NCBI GenBank assembly: GCA_019416775.1
Contig: DXWR01000002.1
Span: 1-9,586 of the forward strand
Reading direction: 5' to 3'
Source of the DNA: Oscillospiraceae bacterium
GTDB lineage: Bacteria; Bacillota; Clostridia; Oscillospirales; Ruminococcaceae
Length of the DNA: 9,586 nt
Each line of letters starts with the position of its first letter. Position 1 is the stretch's first letter. A program made the position numbers and the translations under genes. The notes beneath the pieces are model-generated. The model was not told the origin of the DNA, did not search any database, and saw only the letters and a list, made by a program, of their open reading frames with translations. Shown here in pieces: positions 1 to 7,875 of the stretch.

Positions 1-40
1 ATTTAAAATAAAAAAGAGCCGGTACTTTATACCAGCTCTT
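1..40 (-). terminator. Rho-independent terminator of the rpoBC operon
   Basis: Read on the minus strand, an 11-bp stem (arms at 30-40 and 14-24) encloses a 5-nt loop (25-29). All positions pair if one G-U wobble is allowed. The 3' arm ends in TT and runs into a U-rich tail (TTTTATTTT on the minus strand, positions 13 to 5). The stem begins about 20 nt after the rpoC stop codon. This is the classic form of an intrinsic terminator, so rpoBC transcription most likely ends here and does not run on into ribosomal protein or elongation-factor genes. Confidence 0.93.
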
Positions 41-59
41 CTCTGCTCTATTGGTAAAA

Positions 60-3000
60 TTAGTTGCGGTCGCTGAGGGCGTCTTCCAATGCCGCAGCCA
101 TGGTGCCTTGGGGCTGGGTGGGAACCACATGAACATTGCGGTAGCAATTCATGCCGGTACCGGCAGGAATCAGCTTGCCGATGATCACGTTTTCCTTCAA
201 GCCCACCAGGGGGTCCACCTTGCCCTTGATGGCGGCTTCGGTGAGCACCCGCGTGGTTTCCTGGAAGGAAGCAGCGGACAGGAAGCTTTCGGTAGCCAAA
301 CTGGCCTTGGTGATACCCAGCAGAACCGGTTCCACCTTAGCGGGACGCAGTCCCTCTTCCCCGGCGGCAGTCCGAGCCGCAATCTTCCGGTTGGCTTCCC
401 GTACATCGGCGCGGTCCACCATGGTGCCGGGAAGGAGATCGGTATCCCCGGCATCTTCCACCCGCACATTCTTCATCATCTGACGGACAATCACTTCAAT
501 GTGCTTATCGTTGGTGTCAACACCCTGGAGACGGTACACCTTCTGCACTTCGGTGATCAGGTAGTTGCGCACTGCCTGTTCGCCCAAAATTGCCAGCACG
601 TCCTTGGGATTGATGGAACCTTCAGTGAGGGGCTGACCCTTTTCCACATAGTCGCCTTCGGACACCTTCAAGCGGTAGTTAAAGGGGATCATGTAGGAAC
701 GCTCGTCCTCGCTGTTGGTAACCACCACAGTACGGCTGCGCTTGACATCTTCAAACCGCACCTTGCCTTCGATTTCAGAGATGATGGCGGCGCCTTTGGG
801 ACGGCGGGCCTCAAACAGCTCTTCCACACGGGGCAGACCTTGGGTGATGTCTTCTGCGTTTGCAATACCGCCGGTGTGGAAGGTACGCATGGTCAACTGC
901 GTGCCGGGTTCGCCGATGGACTGAGCCGCAATGATACCCACTGCTTCGCCCACCGCTACCGGCTTGCCGTTGGCCAGGTTTGCCCCGTAGCACTTGGCGC
1001 AGACACCATGTTTGCTCTCGCAGGAGAGGATGGAGCGGATCTTCACCGTAGTGATGCCGGCGGCTTCAATCTTAGCTACGTCCTTTTCGTCGATGAGCTT
1101 ATCCTTGCTCACCATCACTTCTCCGGTGACAGGATCCAACAGATCGTCGCAGAGATAACGTCCGACGATACGGTCTTCCAAAGGCTCGATCATTTCCTTG
1201 CCCTGGGTGATAGCACTGATTTCAATGCCATCGTGAGTGCCGCAGTCTTGTTCCCGAACTACCACTTCCTGGGATACATCCACCAGACGGCGGGTCAGAT
1301 AACCGGAGTCCGCAGTACGCAGCGCGGTGTCCGCCAATCCCTTCCGAGCGCCTCTGGAGGAGATGAAGTATTCCAGAATGTTCAGGCCCTGACGGTAGTT
1401 AGCACGGATGGGGATTTCAATGGTCTGGCCGGCAGTATTGGCGATCAAGCCGCGCATACCTGCCAGCTGACGGATCTGAGCAATAGAACCACGAGCACCG
1501 GAGTCCGCCATCATGAAGATGGGGTTATCAGGAGTCAGGCCGGCCTGCAGCTCTTCAGTGACCTTATCGGTGCAGTCGTTCCAGGTTTCCAGCACCTTGC
1601 CGTACCGCTGCTCGTCGGACAGAAAACCGTCTTCGTACTCTTCCTGGATCTGGAGCACCTTATCTTCCGCCTGCCGGATCAGTTCTTCCTTCTGCGGCGG
1701 CACGGTAGCGTCACACACCGCCACAGTGATGGCGCTGCGTGTAGAGTACTTATAGCCCAACGCCTTGATGTTATCCAGCACTTCACTGGTCATCGCGGTG
1801 CCATGCACCCGGATGCAGCGGTCCACAATCTGGCCGATCTGCTTTTTCTTCACCAGGAAGTCGATTTCCAGGTTGAATTCGTTTTCGCTCTTAGTGCGGT
1901 CCACAAAGCCCAAATCCTGAGGGATGGGTTCGTTGAAGATCATCCGGCCCACGGTGGTGTCGATAATCTTGCTGATGCTGTGATCCCCCACCTTTTTGGT
2001 GATCCGAACCTTGATCTTGGCGTGGAGATCCACAACACCGGCCTGATAGGCCATCAAGGCTTCGTTGTAATCCCGGAATACCTTGCCTTCGCCCTTGGCG
2101 CCGTCCTGAATCATAGTCAGGTAGTAAGCGCCCAAGATCATATCCTGGCTGGGTACTGCCACCGGTTTGCCGTCACTGGGTTTCAGCAGGTTATTGGCAG
2201 CCAGCATCAAAAAGCGGGCTTCGGCTTGCGCTTCCGCAGATAGCGGAAGGTGAATTGCCATCTGGTCGCCGTCAAAGTCGGCATTGTAAGCGGTACACAC
2301 CAGGGGGTGCAGTTTCAGGGCCTTACCTTCCACCAGCACCGGCTCGAAAGCCTGGATGCCCAAACGGTGCAGAGTGGGCGCACGGTTTAACAGCACCGGG
2401 TGGTTCTTGATTACCACTTCCAAAGCGTCCCAAATAGCGGGATCGCCGTGCTCCACCATTTTCCGGGCGCCCTTGATGTTGTTGGCTTTCTGGGTTTCCA
2501 CCAAGCGCTTCATTACAAAGGGCTTGAACAGTTCGATGGCCATTTCTTTGGGCACACCGCACTGATACATCTTCAGTTCCGGGCCAACCACGATAACGCT
2601 ACGACCGGAATAGTCCACACGTTTCCCCAACAGGTTCTGACGGAACCGGCCCTGCTTGCCTTTCAGCATATCGGACAGGCTCTTCAGTGCGCGGTTGTTG
2701 GGACCGGTCACCGGACGTCCCCGGCGGCCGTTGTCGATCAAAGCGTCTACCGCTTCCTGCAGCATCCGCTTTTCATTGCGGACGATGATGTCGGGAGCGT
2801 TGAGCTCCAACAGGCGCTTTAAACGGTTGTTCCGGTTGATCACCCGACGGTACAGATCGTTCAAATCGGAGGTGGCAAAGCGGCCGCCGTCCAGCTGCAC
2901 CATGGGCCGCAGTTCCGGCGGAATCACCGGCACCACATCCAGCACCATCCATTCCGGACGGTTGCCGGACAGACGGAAACTTTCCACCACTTCCAGGCGC

Positions 3001-3623
3001 TTGAGCAGGCGCACCCGCTTTTGTCCGGACGCATTTTCCAACTGCTCTTTCAGATCGTTGCTCAGCTCATCCAGATCCATCTCCTTGAGCAGCTTCTGGA
3101 TGGCTTCGGCGCCCATGCCGGCTTCAAAGCCGTCGCTGCCGTAACGCTCCACCATTTCCGCGTGCTCATTTTCGGTGAGAAGCTGGCACTTTTCCAGGCC
3201 GCTGTCCTTGGGATCGGTGACAATGTACTTGGCAAAGTACAGCACTTCTTCCAGACGCCGGGGCGGCAGGTCCAGGATTTGGCCCATCCGGGAGGGAACG
3301 CCCTTGAAGTACCAGATATGGGACACCGGGGCCGCCAATTCAATGTGGCCCATCCGTTCCCGGCGAACCTTGGCCCGGGTGACTTCCACGCCGCACTTAT
3401 CACAAATCTGGCCTTTGTAGCGCTGGCGCTTATACTTTCCGCAGTGGCACTCCCAGTCCTTGGTAGGTCCGAAGATGCACTCGCAGAACAAGCCGCCTTT
3501 CTCCGGTTTCAGAGTCCGGTAGTTGATGGTTTCCGGCTTGGTTACCTCGCCGTAGGACCATTCCCGAATCTGTTCCGGAGATGCCAGACCGATTTTGATT
3601 GAATCAAAAGAATTATATTCCAT
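60..3623 (-). CDS. rpoC: DNA-directed RNA polymerase subunit beta-prime
   Basis: This 1187-residue protein is the beta-prime subunit, which with beta forms the active centre of RNA polymerase and the DNA clamp. The N-terminal zinc site is visible as C59, C61, C74 and C77. The catalytic motif NADFDGDQM lies at 447-455, with the Mg-binding aspartates D449, D451 and D453. The bridge helix is at about 749-784. The second zinc site is C794, C868, C875 and C878. The trigger loop follows (about 893-919), with M912 and H916 in the positions of E. coli M932 and H936. The conserved C-terminal block starts with LLGITKASL at about 1101. The length matches Firmicutes (about 1200) and is shorter than E. 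coli (1407) because the trigger-loop insertion is absent. The ATG start is preceded by AGAGGAG with a 7-nt spacer (3624-3637). It lies 39 bp after rpoB and is surely cotranscribed with it. One oddity is C49, where close relatives and E. coli have Arg (motif FCERIFGP). Confidence 0.98.
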   Translation of the reverse strand: MEYNSFDSIKIGLASPEQIREWSYGEVTKPETINYRTLKPEKGGLFCECIFGPTKDWECHCGKYKRQRYKGQICDKCGVEVTRAKVRRERMGHIELAAPVSHIWYFKGVPSRMGQILDLPPRRLEEVLYFAKYIVTDPKDSGLEKCQLLTENEHAEMVERYGSDGFEAGMGAEAIQKLLKEMDLDELSNDLKEQLENASGQKRVRLLKRLEVVESFRLSGNRPEWMVLDVVPVIPPELRPMVQLDGGRFATSDLNDLYRRVINRNNRLKRLLELNAPDIIVRNEKRMLQEAVDALIDNGRRGRPVTGPNNRALKSLSDMLKGKQGRFRQNLLGKRVDYSGRSVIVVGPELKMYQCGVPKEMAIELFKPFVMKRLVETQKANNIKGARKMVEHGDPAIWDALEVVIKNHPVLLNRAPTLHRLGIQAFEPVLVEGKALKLHPLVCTAYNADFDGDQMAIHLPLSAEAQAEARFLMLAANNLLKPSDGKPVAVPSQDMILGAYYLTMIQDGAKGEGKVFRDYNEALMAYQAGVVDLHAKIKVRITKKVGDHSISKIIDTTVGRMIFNEPIPQDLGFVDRTKSENEFNLEIDFLVKKKQIGQIVDRCIRVHGTAMTSEVLDNIKALGYKYSTRSAITVAVCDATVPPQKEELIRQAEDKVLQIQEEYEDGFLSDEQRYGKVLETWNDCTDKVTEELQAGLTPDNPIFMMADSGARGSIAQIRQLAGMRGLIANTAGQTIEIPIRANYRQGLNILEYFISSRGARKGLADTALRTADSGYLTRRLVDVSQEVVVREQDCGTHDGIEISAITQGKEMIEPLEDRIVGRYLCDDLLDPVTGEVMVSKDKLIDEKDVAKIEAAGITTVKIRSILSCESKHGVCAKCYGANLANGKPVAVGEAVGIIAAQSIGEPGTQLTMRTFHTGGIANAEDITQGLPRVEELFEARRPKGAAIISEIEGKVRFEDVKRSRTVVVTNSEDERSYMIPFNYRLKVSEGDYVEKGQPLTEGSINPKDVLAILGEQAVRNYLITEVQKVYRLQGVDTNDKHIEVIVRQMMKNVRVEDAGDTDLLPGTMVDRADVREANRKIAARTAAGEEGLRPAKVEPVLLGITKASLATESFLSAASFQETTRVLTEAAIKGKVDPLVGLKENVIIGKLIPAGTGMNCYRNVHVVPTQPQGTMAAALEDALSDRN

Positions 3624-3662
3624 GTTCAGACTCCTCTACTATCCAATCGAATGGGTGTGCTG

Positions 3663-6600
3663 TTAAAATTCTTCTTCCTCCATGGTCGGATCTACCAAAT
3701 CGCTGAGGTCGGGCTGATCGTCCGCAAAGTCATCGCTGTCCAGATCTTCAAACAGATCGCTGAGATCATCGGTCTGGCCCAGCTCTTCTGCCTTCTCGTC
3801 GGAGTTTTCCATGGTATACCCATCCATTTCCCCGGTTTCCACATTCTGTTCATCGAAGTGCACCGGCATATTGGGCAGGTAATCGTCATCGTCAAAGTTT
3901 TGCTTCAGGTCGATTTCGTTGCCGTCCACATCCAGTACCCGGACATCCAAAGCCAAGCTCTGGAGTTCCTTCACCAAAACCTTGAAGGATTCCGGCACAC
4001 CGGGAGTGGGAACGTTTTCGCCCTTCACAATGGCCTCGAAGGTCTTGACACGGCCTTCCACGTCGTCAGACTTCACCGTCAGGATTTCCTGAAGGGTGTA
4101 GGCGGCACCGTAGGCTTCCAGGGCCCACACTTCCATCTCACCGAAACGCTGACCGCCGAACTGAGCTTTACCGCCCAGAGGCTGCTGGGTGACCAGAGAG
4201 TAAGGACCGGTGGACCGGGCGTGGATCTTATCGTCAACCAGGTGGTGGAGCTTCAGGTAGTACATGACACCTACGGTAACGGGATTGTCGAACTGTTCGC
4301 CGGTGCGGCCATCGTAGAGGATGGTTTTACCGGATTCGTCCAAGCCTGCTTCCTTCAGCAGATCCCGGATGCCGCTCTCCTTAACGCCGTCAAAGACGGG
4401 AGTCATGACCTTGATACCCAGTTCCCGGGCAGCCCGGCCCAGATGCACTTCCAGCACCTGTCCGATGTTCATACGGCTGGGCACGCCCAAGGGGTTCAGC
4501 ACAATGTCCAGAGGAGTGCCGTCGGGCAGGAAGGGCATATCTTCCTGAGGCAGAATCCGGGACACAACGCCCTTGTTTCCGTGACGGCCGGCCATTTTGT
4601 CGCCTACGCTGATTTTACGTTTTTGGGCAATATAGCAGCGGACTTCGCAGTTGACACCGGGTTTCAATTCCGGTGCATTATCCCGGTGATACACCTTTAC
4701 GTCTACCACCGTACCATAAGCGCCGTGAGGCACCTTCAAAGAGGTATCCCGCACTTCTCTGGCCTTTTCACCAAAGATAGCCCGGAGCACCCGCTCTTCG
4801 GCGGAGAGTTCGGTTTCGCCCTTGGGAGTGACTTTACCCACCAGGATGTCCCCGGCACGGACTTCGGCGCCCACTCGGATGATGCCATTCTCATCCAGAT
4901 CCTTCAGCATATCTTCGCCCACGTTGGGGATGTCCCGGGTAATTTCTTCCGGCCCCAGCTTGGTGTCTCTGGCTTCGGTGGAATATTCTTCAATGTGAAT
5001 GGAGGTGTACACGTCATCCCGCACCAAACGTTCGTTGAGCAGAACGGCGTCTTCGTAGTTGTAACCTTCCCAGGTCATAAAGCCCACCAGTGCGTTCTTG
5101 CCCAGGGAAATTTCACCCTGGCTGGTGGCGGGACCGTCGGCAATGACCTGACCCTTATGGACCCGATCGCCCTTGCTGACGATGGGACGCTGGTTGGTAC
5201 AGGTGCCGGCGTTGGACCGCAGGAATTTGATAATGGGGTAGTTGTAGATTTCCCCGTCGTCACCGCGAACGTCGATGTGAGTGGCGTCTACGCCGGTGAC
5301 GACGCCGTCTGCCTTACAGAGCACCACGGCGCCGGAATCCACAGCTGCCTTGTATTCCATACCGGTGGCCACAATGGGAGCTTCGGTCTTCAACAGCGGC
5401 ACAGCCTGACGCTGCATGTTCGCACCCATCAAAGCACGGTTGGTATCGTCGTTTTCCAGGAAGGGGATCATGGCGGTTGCAATAGATACCATCATCCGAG
5501 GGCAGACATCCATGTAGTCTACCATCTCGTTTTTCACTTCCAAGATCTGATCCCGGTAACGAGCGGTGACACGGGACTTCATGAAGTGGCCTTCGTCGTC
5601 CAAAGGTTCGTTGGCCTGGGCAACAATGAACTCGTCCTCCACGTCGGCGGTCATGTACACCACTTCATCCAGCACCCGGCCGGTTTCCTTGTCTACCTTC
5701 CGGTAGGGAGCTTCGATGAAGCCGTACTCGTTGATCCGGGCGAAGCTGGCCAGATAGGAAATCAAGCCGATGTTGGGACCTTCGGGGGTTTCAATGGGAC
5801 ACATCCGTCCGTAGTGGGAGTAGTGTACGTCACGAACCTCAAATCCGGCCCGGTCACGGGACAAACCGCCGGGGCCCAGAGCGGACAAACGACGCTTATG
5901 GGTCAGTTCCGCCAGAGGGTTGTTCTGGTCCATAAACTGGCTCAAGGGAGAGGAGCCGAAGAATTCCTTGATGGCGGCCACCACCGGGCGGATGTTGATC
6001 AGCGCCTGGGGGGTCACCTGCTCCATGTCGTTGGCCTGGGTGGACATCCGTTCCCGAATCACCCGTTCCATCCGGGACAGGCCGATGTGGAACTGGTTCT
6101 GCAGCAATTCACCTACGCAGCGGATCCGGCGGTTGCCCAAATGGTCGATGTCGTCCACCGTACCTACGCCGTAGGCCAGGGTGTTCAAATAGTTGACGGT
6201 AGCGAAGATGTCATCCTTGATGATGTGTTTGGGAATCAAACGGCCCAAATTCTTGCGGATGGCTTCCTCGATTTCTTCCTGAGAATCATTCTGATCCAGG
6301 ATTTCCTTCAACACCGAGAAGCGCACCTTCTCCTTGATGCCCAAGGCAACCTTGTCCACCGGCACAAAGTCGGTGATTTCCACCATGCCGTTGGAGATCA
6401 GCTTGATCTTGACGGTCTCGCCGCCCTCTTCCACATTGATCCAGACAGCGCTGACACCGGTCTTTTCAATTTCCTGAGCGCGCTCGCGGCTGATCTTTTC
6501 GCCTGCTTCCGCCAACAATTCGCCGGTGAGGGGGTCGATGACGTTTTCCGCCACAACCTGTCCCGCCAGACGGGGAGAAAGAGCCAGTTTCTTGTTGTAC

Positions 6601-7499
6601 TTATACCGGCCCACCTTGCTCAGTTCGTAACGGCGTTCGTCGAAGAGCAGAGGTACCAGGTGCTTTACCGCACTTTCAATGGTGGGCGGTTCACCGGGAC
6701 GCAGCTTCTTATACACTTCCAGCAGAGCTTCATCCCCGTGTTTGGTGACATCCTTATTAAAGATAGTGGCGGCAAGCTGACGGTCTTCGCCGAAGATCTC
6801 GTAGATTTCCTGATCGCTGCCCTGGGCGCCGGGAACCAGGCCCATGTTAAAGTCCGCGCTCACCTGATCCGGATCCATATCATCCCGCACGACCAGCAAA
6901 GCCCGCAGGAATGTGGTGATGGGGATCTTCCGGTTTTTATCGATCCGCACATAGAAATAATCGTTGGAATCGGTTTCGTATTCCAGCCAGGCACCCCGGT
7001 TGGGAATGACCGTGGTAGTAAACAGCTTTTTACCGGTCCGGTCGAAGGTATTGGCGTAATACACGCCGGGAGAACGAACCAGCTGGGATACGATGACACG
7101 TTCCGCACCATTGATCACAAAGGTGCCGGCGTCGGTCATAATGGGGAAATCCCCCATGAAGATTTCGCTTTCCTTAATTTCTCCGGTCTCTTTGTTTTCC
7201 AACCGTGCCGTAACCCGCAAAGGGGCCGCAAAGGTAGCATCCCGCTCTTTGCACTCGATCACGTTGTACTTGTACTCGCCCCGATTGAGTCGGTAACTGG
7301 GGAAACTCAGCGCCAGGGTACCGTTGTAATCGGTAATCTCCCCCACATCTTCGAATACTTCCTTCAGCCCCTGGTCCAAAAACCACTGATAGGAATCCGT
7401 CTGGATTTCGATCAGGTTGGGCATCTCCAAGACTTCTTTGATCGTGGAGTAGCAGTACCGCTCGGTGGTTCCCTGTTTGACAATCTTGGCGTTTGGCAT
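3663..7499 (-). CDS. rpoB: DNA-directed RNA polymerase subunit beta
   Basis: This 1278-residue protein is the beta subunit of RNA polymerase, which carries half of the catalytic cleft and the rifampicin pocket. The rifampicin cluster is at about 515-541. Q521, D524, H534 and S539 match the drug-sensitive residues Q513, D516, H526 and S531 of E. coli, so no common resistance mutation is present there. P518 stands where E. coli has Q510. The active-site lysines K968 and K976 lie in GDKMAGRHGNKG, matching E. coli K1065 and K1073. The conserved C-terminal clamp-anchor segment EMEVWALEAYG is around W1125. The protein is longer than B. subtilis beta (about 1190). Part of the excess is a very acidic tail from about 1215 to the end, with 27 Asp/Glu and one Lys in 64 residues. 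The start is fixed by family alignment (MPNAKIVKQG) and by a GGAGTGATC site 7 nt upstream. It is the first gene of the rpoBC operon. Confidence 0.98.
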   Translation of the reverse strand: MPNAKIVKQGTTERYCYSTIKEVLEMPNLIEIQTDSYQWFLDQGLKEVFEDVGEITDYNGTLALSFPSYRLNRGEYKYNVIECKERDATFAAPLRVTARLENKETGEIKESEIFMGDFPIMTDAGTFVINGAERVIVSQLVRSPGVYYANTFDRTGKKLFTTTVIPNRGAWLEYETDSNDYFYVRIDKNRKIPITTFLRALLVVRDDMDPDQVSADFNMGLVPGAQGSDQEIYEIFGEDRQLAATIFNKDVTKHGDEALLEVYKKLRPGEPPTIESAVKHLVPLLFDERRYELSKVGRYKYNKKLALSPRLAGQVVAENVIDPLTGELLAEAGEKISRERAQEIEKTGVSAVWINVEEGGETVKIKLISNGMVEITDFVPVDKVALGIKEKVRFSVLKEILDQNDSQEEIEEAIRKNLGRLIPKHIIKDDIFATVNYLNTLAYGVGTVDDIDHLGNRRIRCVGELLQNQFHIGLSRMERVIRERMSTQANDMEQVTPQALINIRPVVAAIKEFFGSSPLSQFMDQNNPLAELTHKRRLSALGPGGLSRDRAGFEVRDVHYSHYGRMCPIETPEGPNIGLISYLASFARINEYGFIEAPYRKVDKETGRVLDEVVYMTADVEDEFIVAQANEPLDDEGHFMKSRVTARYRDQILEVKNEMVDYMDVCPRMMVSIATAMIPFLENDDTNRALMGANMQRQAVPLLKTEAPIVATGMEYKAAVDSGAVVLCKADGVVTGVDATHIDVRGDDGEIYNYPIIKFLRSNAGTCTNQRPIVSKGDRVHKGQVIADGPATSQGEISLGKNALVGFMTWEGYNYEDAVLLNERLVRDDVYTSIHIEEYSTEARDTKLGPEEITRDIPNVGEDMLKDLDENGIIRVGAEVRAGDILVGKVTPKGETELSAEERVLRAIFGEKAREVRDTSLKVPHGAYGTVVDVKVYHRDNAPELKPGVNCEVRCYIAQKRKISVGDKMAGRHGNKGVVSRILPQEDMPFLPDGTPLDIVLNPLGVPSRMNIGQVLEVHLGRAARELGIKVMTPVFDGVKESGIRDLLKEAGLDESGKTILYDGRTGEQFDNPVTVGVMYYLKLHHLVDDKIHARSTGPYSLVTQQPLGGKAQFGGQRFGEMEVWALEAYGAAYTLQEILTVKSDDVEGRVKTFEAIVKGENVPTPGVPESFKVLVKELQSLALDVRVLDVDGNEIDLKQNFDDDDYLPNMPVHFDEQNVETGEMDGYTMENSDEKAEELGQTDDLSDLFEDLDSDDFADDQPDLSDLVDPTMEEEEF

Positions 7500-7506
7500 A
7501 GACTTC

Positions 7507-7515
7507 GATCACTCC
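7507..7515 (-). promoter_or_regulatory. Ribosome-binding site of rpoB (extended, gapped SD)
   Basis: On the minus strand the sequence is GGAGTGATC, ending 7 nt before the rpoB ATG. GTGATC matches the 3' part of the full anti-SD complement (AGGAGGTGATC), while the usual GGAG core would sit 12 nt from the start, farther than for rpoC (7 nt) and the nitroreductase (8 nt). The site therefore probably uses the less common extended 3' pairing. It sits 15 nt after a hairpin (7531-7558). Confidence 0.6.
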
Positions 7516-7530
7516 ATTCCAGTCTCTCTG

Positions 7531-7558
7531 ACAGAGAAAAGCTGCCGTTTTCCTCTGT
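7531..7558 (-). promoter_or_regulatory. Hairpin next to the rpoB ribosome-binding site
   Basis: On the minus strand ACAGAG, one bulged G, then AAAA form the 5' arm, CGGCAGC is the loop, and TTTTCTCTGT is the 3' arm. This gives 10 base pairs. The 3' arm could also pair with the following CAGAGA, so two local folds compete. The hairpin ends about 15 nt before the Shine-Dalgarno site and could affect ribosome access or mRNA stability. Function is inferred only. Confidence 0.5.
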
Positions 7559-7589
7559 ACGGTTGGCCGGGCGCAGCCGCGTTTTCTTG

Positions 7590-7680
7590 TTCGGAAAAAG
7601 AAAAATTTCGTATGGATGTACAAAAGAAACTTTCTTTTTCCGGAAAAGTTTGTCGGCTTTGTGCGTCGTTTTTTTCCGAA
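7590..7680 (-). repeat. Mutually exclusive inverted repeats in the rpoB leader
   Basis: In RNA order, segment A (7680 to 7671) reads TTCGGAAAAA, segment B (7642 to 7631) reads CGGAAAAAGAAA, and segment C (7603 to 7590) reads TTTCTTTTTCCGAA. A and B share the core CGGAAAAA. C can pair with B over 12 bp without mismatch (27-nt loop), or with A over 10 bp without mismatch (71-nt loop), but not with both. The pairing is read directly from the sequence. That it works as a switch is a hypothesis. Confidence 0.55.
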
Positions 7681-7706
7681 ATCGAACTCGAAAATTCGAT
7701 TCAGGG

Positions 7707-7725
7707 TCATAATTATCCATTATGA
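7707..7725. repeat. Dyad at the predicted rpoB transcription start
   Basis: TCATAAT and ATTATGA are perfect 7-bp inverted repeats separated by 5 bp. They lie between about +5 and +23 of the predicted rpoB transcript. The dyad could be an operator overlapping the start region, or a hairpin at the 5' end of the mRNA. The AT-rich composition makes a chance dyad possible. Confidence 0.45.
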
Positions 7726-7736
7726 TGCAATATAGC

Positions 7737-7765
7737 ATTATACCGCAGAAATCAATTTTTTGCAA
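7737..7765 (-). promoter_or_regulatory. Sigma-A promoter of rpoBC
   Basis: On the minus strand the -35 element is TTGCAA (7760-7765) and the -10 element is a perfect TATAAT (7737-7742), separated by exactly 17 bp. Transcription would start near 7730. The stretch farther upstream (about 7780-7811) is AT-rich. The promoter lies between the nitroreductase hairpin and the rpoB leader, so rpoBC has its own transcription unit here. Confidence 0.85.
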
Positions 7766-7811
7766 CTGTAGGAGTGCACAAACTTTCAATGTAAATTTTG
7801 TGTAAAACGCA

Positions 7812-7849
7812 GAAATTGCGTCCCAGTATCTCTACAAAGACGCAATTTC
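7812..7849 (-). terminator. Probable terminator hairpin after the nitroreductase gene
   Basis: A perfect 11-bp inverted repeat (7812-7822 and 7839-7849; GAAATTGCGTC and its complement) encloses a 16-nt loop that can add a small inner GTA/TAC stem. It begins 26 nt after the nitroreductase stop. On the minus strand it is followed by TGCGTTTTACA, a short and interrupted T tract, so termination may be incomplete and some read-through into rpoBC is possible. Confidence 0.65.
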
Positions 7850-7875
7850 CATCTCACTTTCTTGTGTTTCTTGCC

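Larger units (their letters stand above)
7500..7730 (-). promoter_or_regulatory. Long untranslated leader of rpoB, with inverted repeats
   Basis: From the predicted transcription start near 7730 to the rpoB ATG there are about 230 nt with no credible gene. The leader holds several complementary segments. A dyad lies at 7707-7713/7719-7725 and a 7-bp stem at 7680-7686/7695-7701 (AATCGAA/TTCGATT, 8-nt loop). A perfect 12-bp pair lies at 7592-7603/7631-7642, and a competing perfect 10-bp pair at 7590-7599/7671-7680. Just before the ribosome-binding site is a hairpin of 10 bp with one bulge at 7531-7540/7548-7558. I see no U-run after a GC-rich stem, so no classical terminator. I do not recognise a known riboswitch or ribosomal-protein leader. 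A regulatory role is inferred from the structure. Confidence 0.6.

Noticed and set aside
51..2243. 730-codon plus-strand ORF opposite rpoC
   Set aside because: It is codon-aligned with rpoC and exists because rpoC lacks TTA, CTA and TCA codons there. The product is rich in His, Gly, Phe and Val, as expected for an antisense shadow, and there is no credible ribosome-binding site.
7561..7590. GC-rich segment in the rpoB leader as an intrinsic terminator
   Set aside because: The possible stems are only about 3 bp and no T tract follows on the minus strand.
3651..7712. 1353-codon plus-strand ORF opposite rpoB as a real gene
   Set aside because: It has the same register-aligned explanation. No Shine-Dalgarno site precedes the ATG at 3651, no domain is recognisable, and it runs through the rpoB promoter-side leader.
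7500..7730. Known riboswitch or L10-type ribosomal protein leader upstream of rpoB
   Set aside because: I could not match any consensus I know. The stems are A/U-rich, and no terminator or kink-turn-like element is evident.
7412..7789. 125-codon ORF in the rpoB leader (and the 178-codon one at 7174-7710) as upstream proteins
   Set aside because: Both overlap rpoB in another frame and lack a ribosome-binding site. The first starts upstream of the predicted promoter. The Lys- and Arg-rich product simply reflects the A-rich leader.
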